A stretch of 64,000 nt of DNA from Halovivax gelatinilyticus (lineage in GTDB: Archaea; Halobacteriota; Halobacteria; Halobacteriales; Natrialbaceae), in NCBI RefSeq assembly GCF_024300625.1, contig NZ_CP101322.1:3485992-3549991 (forward strand), read 5' to 3'. The first letter of the stretch is position 1; each line of letters starts with the position of its first letter. Positions 59,337 through 64,000 of the stretch are shown piece after piece. Below the pieces are notes generated by a model. It saw only the letters and a program-made list of their open reading frames with translations, was not told the origin of the DNA and made no database searches. The position numbers and the translations under genes were made by a program.

Positions 59337-60950
59337 ATGACGTCGGACGAATTCGACGACGAAAATCTGGAAAGCGCCACGATGACTGTGACCAGCACTC
59401 GGACAGAATCCCTCCGTACAGGGGCCGTGATCACCGGATTCGGCCTCGCGCTGGCGTTGATTCACACCGTCCACCTGGTTCATCACGCCCACAAGCCGGT
59501 GCTCGCTACCGTCTCGGGAGCGCTCATCCCGCTGGCCCTGTCTCTCGGAGTTATCTACAGCGGACACTGGCTCGCGACGACCTCGAGGCTATCGACGTTC
59601 GCTCGTCGAATAACGCTCTGGACGATCGCCAGTGCCGCGGTACTGGGTGTTACCGCCGGGCTCATCGTCGTCCATCAGCTACTAGCCGGCCACCACATCG
59701 GTGACGCTCCCTACATCGTCGCGACGGCCGGAACTGCCGGTGCACTCGGCGGGTTTTTCATCGGCATCTACGACGCCCACAATCGACGAAAAGCGCGTCA
59801 GATCGAGACGATTCACGAGACGTCGACGGCGTTGATGAACCACCGGACGCGCGAATCAGTCTGTGAACACGTGGTTCGCGTGGCGTACGACGGTCTCGAC
59901 CTCTCGCTCGTCGGTATCTGGCTGTACGACGAAGACGACCACGCCCTCGTTCCCGTTTCGAATCGTCACCCCTCGACCGTCACGTTCGAGGAGTACCCCA
60001 CATACGAACCCGGAAACAGTCTCTCGTGGGAGGTCTTCGAAACGAAGTCGGTGCTCGAAACGTCGAACGTTGCCGACGAACAGGCGGTGTACAATCCGGA
60101 GACGCCGATCCGTAGTGAGATCATCGTCCCGCTCGACGACCACGGCGTGTTCAACGTCGGCTCGCTCCACACCGACGCGTTCGATCGGATCGACCGGACG
60201 ACGATACGCGTCCTGGCGGCGTCGACTATCGCGGCGCTCGATCGCGCCGAGCGCGAGGAGACGCTCAGAAGACAGCGAGCAGAGCTCCGGTCTCGAACCG
60301 CCCACCTCAAAAGTTTCAACCGAACCGTCTCGCACGATTTGCGAAATCCCCTGACTATCGCCGCCGGAAGACTGGATATGGCGAAAGAGACTGGCGATCT
60401 GGTTCACTTAGACGAAGCGAGCGATGCGATCGATCGCATGGAAGCGATCATCGAAGACCTCCTCTGGCTCTCCCAAGAGGGAGAACAGATCGGCGAAAAG
60501 CGTGCCGTCTCTCTCGACACGATTGCCGAGGCGGGATGGCGATTCGTCGAGACAGGAGACGCGACACTACGCGTAAACGCCGACAGGCCCGTATGCGCAG
60601 ACGAGGATCGACTCCAGCAACTGTTCGAGAACCTCTTTCGGAACGCGATCGAACACGGCGGCCCCGACGTAACCGTCACCGTTGGCGAACGCGACGACGG
60701 TTTCTACGTCGAAGACACGGGACCCGGCATTCCGCCCGAGAAGCGAGCGGAAGTATTCGAAGCCGGCCACACCACGGCGCCGAACGGAACCGGCTTCGGC
60801 CTCGCGATCGTCGACACGATCGTCGACGCCCACGGCTGGACGGTCGAGATAACGTCAGGCACCGAAGGCGGTGCTAGATTCGAGATAACCGGTATCGAGA
60901 GAGTCGAACCAACGTGTTGTCAACCACTGACCGCCGAAGACGCCTCTTGA
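59337..60950 (+). CDS. Membrane histidine kinase (GAF-HisKA-HATPase)
   Basis: 537 residues. Four membrane helices within about 26-145 rich in His (HTVHLVHHAHK), a GAF-like domain about 165-310, then HisKA with phospho-acceptor His333 in FNRTVSHDLRNPLT and HATPase_c with N-box NLFRNAIEHGG (about 430) and G boxes DTGPGIPPEKRAEVF and GTGFGLAIVDTIV. No response regulator is adjacent. Histidine residues in the helices could bind heme or metal. The signal is unknown; the location suggests a redox or nitrogen-oxide cue. Confidence 0.88.
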   Translation: MTSDEFDDENLESATMTVTSTRTESLRTGAVITGFGLALALIHTVHLVHHAHKPVLATVSGALIPLALSLGVIYSGHWLATTSRLSTFARRITLWTIASAAVLGVTAGLIVVHQLLAGHHIGDAPYIVATAGTAGALGGFFIGIYDAHNRRKARQIETIHETSTALMNHRTRESVCEHVVRVAYDGLDLSLVGIWLYDEDDHALVPVSNRHPSTVTFEEYPTYEPGNSLSWEVFETKSVLETSNVADEQAVYNPETPIRSEIIVPLDDHGVFNVGSLHTDAFDRIDRTTIRVLAASTIAALDRAEREETLRRQRAELRSRTAHLKSFNRTVSHDLRNPLTIAAGRLDMAKETGDLVHLDEASDAIDRMEAIIEDLLWLSQEGEQIGEKRAVSLDTIAEAGWRFVETGDATLRVNADRPVCADEDRLQQLFENLFRNAIEHGGPDVTVTVGERDDGFYVEDTGPGIPPEKRAEVFEAGHTTAPNGTGFGLAIVDTIVDAHGWTVEITSGTEGGARFEITGIERVEPTCCQPLTAEDAS

Positions 60951-61175
60951 GAGGATTGGGTAGTCCTCGCACCGAGAACCACGAAATCGAGTCGAATCGG
61001 TACTCGTCTCGTTCGTGCGCGGTACCCGAATCGAAAGGATGATAGCGTACCGGAAAGTCCTCGGAATCAAGACGCTGGCGGCGGCGTGTCGCCATAAGTA
61101 GTCCCCTATACCGAGGGGGAACCCCTATCCCGGGAGAGACTGTAAGAGACGGTAGAACAGCATCGTAGATTCCCC

Positions 61176-61325
61176 ATGAAAGAATACGAGTTCACCTGTC
61201 CGGGCTGTGGCCAACAGATCGAGATAAACGATCCGATGCGCGAGGCGATCCTGTCCAACGGGTGTCCGATCTGTTCGACGCCTGTTGAGCCCGAGCACGT
61301 CGTCCCCATCGAGTCCCCGTCGTAA
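61176..61325 (+). CDS. DUF7560-type zinc ribbon protein 1
   Basis: 49 residues: YEFTCPGCGQQIEI, DPMREAILSNGCPICSTPV. Two CxxC knuckles 22 residues apart, the haloarchaeal DUF7560 pattern; a zinc-binding micro-protein. Found in duplicate in this window (other copy at 62766). G-rich/C-rich direct repeats (CCCCTAT at 61105-61111 and 61126-61132) lie upstream. No NarO palindrome was found before this copy. Confidence 0.75.
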   Translation: MKEYEFTCPGCGQQIEINDPMREAILSNGCPICSTPVEPEHVVPIESPS

Positions 61326-61337
61326 CCAGCGCCGGTT

Positions 61338-61796
61338 TTAGGTATCTCGGTCGAGTTCGGTCCGTCTGCCGCTCAATTCCTCCGGTTGCAACTCGTAGAG
61401 CTGGATGTTGAGATCCGCTTTTGCCTTCGCCCAGATCTCGAACAAGGGCCGTCTGGCCTCGCCGTACTGTTCGATGTGATCGACGGTCAGTTCTTCCGGG
61501 GCGATCTCCTCTAGGGTCCCGACGGCGACGACGCTTCGATAGGTCGTTCTCTCGGCATCTTCGTCGTAGATGACGAGACGGCTTCGGGGAGACGAAGCCA
61601 GATATCGGCGCTTTTCGCTCTCGGGAGTCGAGACGAGCCGGAGATAGAACGATCGGGTTCGGGCGTCGTAGCCGTACGAGATCGGAATGGCGTACGGTTC
61701 GTCGTCCTGGGCGAGCGAGAGAACGCCCGTCTCCGTCCCGGCGAGAAACTCGTCCATTTCGGCGGGTGCCATTTCGGTTTCCTGGGCGAGTGACAT
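61338..61796 (-). CDS. Pyridoxamine 5'-phosphate oxidase-like FMN protein
   Basis: 152 residues: MDEFLAGTETGVLSLAQDDEPYAIPISYGYD (by its key part VLSLAQDDEPYAIPISYGYD) and YRSVVAVGTLEEI fit the split-barrel FMN-binding PNPOx-like family. The true substrate is not known; many haloarchaeal members are F420- or flavin-linked. CTTAAGAG on this strand (61824-61831) is the TATA box. Convergent to the zinc ribbon gene. Confidence 0.82.
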   Translation of the reverse strand: MSLAQETEMAPAEMDEFLAGTETGVLSLAQDDEPYAIPISYGYDARTRSFYLRLVSTPESEKRRYLASSPRSRLVIYDEDAERTTYRSVVAVGTLEEIAPEELTVDHIEQYGEARRPLFEIWAKAKADLNIQLYELQPEELSGRRTELDRDT

Positions 61797-61959
61797 AGTC
61801 GTACGTTGATCGAACGCGCGGGTACTCTTAAGTCGTTCCCACTGCCCCCGATGCGTCTGACGGTGGCTAGTTCTGCGCTGGTCCGGCCGATTTTACGAGT
61901 GCTCTCTAATCGAAGGAACCGACCAGATCTCCGCGAGCGAGAATCGTCGAGCGCTGAAA

Positions 61960-62601
61960 TCACCGGGTATCGAAAATGTCGTCGAAGAGCTTTCGCTGTG
62001 CGGTGACGAGGTGTTCGGTAACCGTCGACTGCGAGATGTCGAGTTCGGCCGCCAGTTCCGTCGCGTTGATCCGCTTCGGTCGCTCGAAATACCCGCGTTC
62101 GTAGGCCAGTTGAAGGACCTCACGCTGCCGGCCGGTGAGCGCCCCGCGGTTGACGAACACCTGATCGTCCTCCGACGCCTCGAGCGGCGGTTGGAGTAGC
62201 CGCTGGACGTCGACCGACGGGAACCGATCTCGCAATTCTGCCATCACGTTCTGTAACTGTTCGAACGATTCGGCGTGAAAGACGAGCGTCAGGCCGCCGT
62301 CGACCGCGACGTACCTGTGGACGGGACAACCGTACGAACCCAGACAGGTACAGGGACACTGGAAGTTCTCGTGGACCGTCCGATAGAGCGTTTTCTGCCC
62401 GTAGGATAGGATCGGTTCGACCGGAGCGTCGGACTCCACGTCGGCATCGGCCATGAATTCCGAGACGCTCATCGTCGAATCGACTCCGGACACGCTCGTC
62501 GAAACCCGATCGATCGGCGACCCCGACGCCGCTGAAAACTGCGCGATCGGACACGCCGTCGGCGCGTCGAAGCTCACCGTTGCTCGAATTCCCGATGCCA
62601 T
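61960..62601 (-). CDS. narO: NarO-type oxygen-responsive regulator
   Basis: 213 residues. A Bat-type HTH_10 domain closes the protein (LTGRQREVLQLAYERGYFE, LAAELDISQSTVTEHLVTA). The N-terminal region has the cysteine pattern C-Xn-C-X-C-X7-C as Cys17, Cys82, Cys84, Cys92 (motif FQCPCTCLGSYGCPVH), the signature reported for NarO, which activates denitrification genes under low oxygen, probably through an Fe-S centre. TATA-like CTAAAG on this strand (62632-62638). It is divergent from a zinc-ribbon gene preceded by its own palindrome. Confidence 0.85.
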   Translation of the reverse strand: MASGIRATVSFDAPTACPIAQFSAASGSPIDRVSTSVSGVDSTMSVSEFMADADVESDAPVEPILSYGQKTLYRTVHENFQCPCTCLGSYGCPVHRYVAVDGGLTLVFHAESFEQLQNVMAELRDRFPSVDVQRLLQPPLEASEDDQVFVNRGALTGRQREVLQLAYERGYFERPKRINATELAAELDISQSTVTEHLVTAQRKLFDDIFDTR

Positions 62602-62691
62602 TCGTCGATGCTAACGGATTCGATACGGCCCGTCTTTAGTGCAGTGGTGTCGGTATCGACCCCAGCGACCCACGTGGAGGGGTTCATCGGC

Positions 62692-62703
62692 CGAACTCGT
62701 TCG
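62692..62703. promoter_or_regulatory. NarO-type operator G before zinc ribbon 2
   Basis: CGAA-CTCG-TTCG, extended to GCCGAA...TTCGGC, a 16-base palindrome. It lies between divergent narO and the zinc-ribbon gene at 62766; CCTATCC at 62709-62715 follows it at the spacing seen before the second DUF2249 gene. Confidence 0.7.
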
Positions 62704-62765
62704 GCTGTTCCTATCCCGTAAGAACGTTCGGTCGGTGTTTACCCGGTAGACGCGTACGTGTAACC

Positions 62766-62915
62766 ATGACTACCCACGACACCTACGCGTTCACCTGTCC
62801 GGCGTGTGGTGCGTCGTTCACCGCGGCCCCGGACACGAAATCGGCGCTGCAAGAGCGAGGCTGTGCCCACTGCGGGACGATCGCTCCCGCATCGGCGTTC
62901 GAACCCGTCGGCTGA
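62766..62915 (+). CDS. DUF7560-type zinc ribbon protein 2
   Basis: 49 residues: YAFTCPACGASFTA, DTKSALQERGCAHCGTIA. Same length and layout as the protein at 61176 (CxxC, about 21 residues, CxxC), both beginning with a short polar segment. It is divergent from narO and preceded by a NarO-type palindrome, so it is a predicted NarO target. Function unknown. Confidence 0.77.
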   Translation: MTTHDTYAFTCPACGASFTAAPDTKSALQERGCAHCGTIAPASAFEPVG

Positions 62916-62939
62916 ACCACCGAGACCGCAACTTCAGCC

Positions 62940-62972
62940 GTGGTATATAAACCACCCCAGATACTGGTGGTT
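62940..62972. promoter_or_regulatory. Overlapping palindromes around a TATA box
   Basis: GTGGT-ATATAA-ACCAC (62940-62955) places a TATA box in the centre of a palindrome. It overlaps an AACCACC/GGTGGTT inverted repeat (62950-62956, 62966-62972) and CCAG-ATA-CTGG (62957-62967). This nested arrangement points to a repressor operator controlling the gene at 63007. Confidence 0.55.
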
Positions 62973-63006
62973 CACATTCCTTCCCCCGTAGCACTACCCT
63001 TTGAGT

Positions 63007-63402
63007 ATGAGCCAATCGACGCTTGCGGCGACTCGACCGAACCCGTTTGGACGCGCGACCGGCCCGACCGTTCTCGACACCGAAGCGGAACTCACCGGCG
63101 TTCTCGGCGCGCTCGAAGACGCCGATTGCCGCGCGATCCTCGAAGCGACGACCGACGAGGCACACTCGGCGAGCGAACTCGCCGAGGCGTGTGAGCTTGC
63201 CCTCTCGACGACGTATCGAAAGCTCGACCAGTTGTCGGAAGCGGGACTCCTGGAGGAGGGACTGCGGATTCGTCGGTCCGGAAAGCACACGAGCGAGTAC
63301 TCCGCCCGAATCGACGAGTTCACCGTGACGGTCACCGCGAGCGACGGCGTGCAAGTAACGCTCACGGAGGCGGAATCCGACGATCCGCTCACTTCGTTCT
63401 GA
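63007..63402 (+). CDS. Winged-helix transcription regulator
   Basis: 131 residues. ADCRAILEATTDEAHSASELAEACELALSTTYRKLDQLSEAGLL by its key parts (ADCRAILEATTDEAHSAS, LAEACELALSTTYRKLDQL) is an ArsR/TrmB-like winged helix; the C-terminal part (HTSEYSARIDEFTVTVTA) is a beta wing or small sensor. ATG 63007 is preferred to the TTG two codons before. A nested palindrome over its TATA box suggests it controls itself. Confidence 0.8.
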   Translation: MSQSTLAATRPNPFGRATGPTVLDTEAELTGVLGALEDADCRAILEATTDEAHSASELAEACELALSTTYRKLDQLSEAGLLEEGLRIRRSGKHTSEYSARIDEFTVTVTASDGVQVTLTEAESDDPLTSF

Positions 63403-63489
63403 TATCTGTATCGATCACGACCTAGGCGAGGCCAGAAATTCTCCCAGAGACGGCCCACGTTCAAGAGCCCGGCCGTGGTACGTCCTCGG

Positions 63490-64000
63490 ATGTACCGTGA
63501 TCTTCTGATCACAACGGACGGTAGCGACGTCGCGACGACGGCCGCGGGCTACGGCCTCGCGATCGCAAACCGTGTCGACGCGACCGCCCACGTCGTCTCG
63601 GTCGTCGAAGCGGGACACGACGCGTCGCTCGAATCCGTCCCATCGTCTGCGCGTCGCGAGGCCGACAGGGCCGTCGAATCGATCGTCGCCGACGCCGAGG
63701 AAATCGGGGTTACGACACGATCGACCGTCCTCGCCGGACGGCCTGGACATCGACTGCTCACCTACGCCGACGAACGAGAGATCGATCTGATCGCCTGTGG
63801 AACCACCGGCCGAACCGGCATGCGCCGGTTGCTCGTCGGGAGCGTCGCGACCGAGATCATCCGCGGTGCACGACAGCCCGTGCTCTCCGTCGGACCGGCG
63901 GTCGCGACCGTCGGATCGTCGTTCGATTCGATCCTCGTCGCGACCGACGGCAGACCCGGCGTCGACGACGCCGTCGACCACGCGATTTCGTTTGCCGAGA
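63490..64000 (+). CDS. Tandem universal stress protein, 3' end cut by window
   Basis: 170 codons are inside the window. First UspA domain: YRDLLITTDGSDVATTAAGYGL, DLIACGTTGRTGMRRLLVGSVATEII (key ATP-loop part GTTGRTGMRRLLVGSVA). A second domain begins at about residue 143 (FDSILVATDGRPGVDDAVDHA). The G-x2-G-x9-G(S/T) pattern implies nucleotide binding. ATG 63490 gives the normal domain start. Role: general stress response, not defined. Confidence 0.88.
   Translation, partial: MYRDLLITTDGSDVATTAAGYGLAIANRVDATAHVVSVVEAGHDASLESVPSSARREADRAVESIVADAEEIGVTTRSTVLAGRPGHRLLTYADEREIDLIACGTTGRTGMRRLLVGSVATEIIRGARQPVLSVGPAVATVGSSFDSILVATDGRPGVDDAVDHAISFAE

Overview
The window is chromosomal DNA of a haloarchaeon (class Halobacteria). 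Base composition is high in G+C. The proteins are strongly acidic (Asp/Glu-rich linkers, acidic L10 and L12 tails). Many genes begin about 25-32 bases after a TATA-like box with no Shine-Dalgarno sequence, the leaderless pattern of haloarchaea. Several families are haloarchaea-specific: HEWD, HalOD1, Bat-type HTH, DUF7344-type and DUF7560-type proteins, and PGF-CTERM surface proteins. I cannot place the genus.

Bases 1-19000 are mostly housekeeping: a truncated actin-like gene, ATP-dependent PEP carboxykinase, CutA, the ribosomal L11 gene and the L1-L10-L12 operon with an L1-type leader hairpin, a TctA-like transporter, a four-cysteine-pair zinc ribbon with elongation factor 1-beta, then the archaeal cluster L21e-rpoF-DUF655-ksgA-(mscS)-hemK-like. 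Methionine synthesis is represented by a cystathionine gamma-synthase-type enzyme and a split pair of MetE-like genes of which only the second keeps the zinc ligands.

Bases 19000-44000 are mixed metabolism and information processing: an F420-type oxidoreductase behind a possible 25-codon leader ORF, folP/mptE pterin genes, TrmJ-like methyltransferase, gatE, fumC, a YdbS/YdbT-like PH-domain pair, bolA/msrA, a metallo-beta-lactamase-fold hydrolase, a thiolase-like/DUF35 pair with lost hallmark residues, a BioF-like protein lacking the PLP lysine, DpsA, a 53-residue protein under an iron-type box, a macrodomain protein, purM, and an overlapping M50 protease/TraB pair.

Bases 44000-48500 are an accessory, lower-G+C island: a 630-residue PGF-CTERM surface protein with five curlin-like Q/N repeats of about 55 residues, a DUF7344-type membrane-linked regulator with a small membrane partner, and a 118-residue secreted protein with the same style of Q/N-rich repeat. 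I consider it the best candidate for an undescribed system, perhaps a haloarchaeal curli-like fibre.

Bases 50000-63400 form a nitrite-respiration module: two DUF2249 proteins, heme o synthase with a CtaA-like front half, copper nitrite reductase NirK, a halocyanin-like blue copper protein, SCO, TlpA-like and CcdA-like maturation proteins, zinc ribbons, and a Bat-type regulator with the cysteine signature of NarO. Seven perfect CGAA-N4-TTCG palindromes, the motif reported for NarO, lie in the promoter regions of these genes. Together they suggest a locally encoded oxygen-responsive regulon for nitrite reduction. The window ends inside a tandem universal stress protein.
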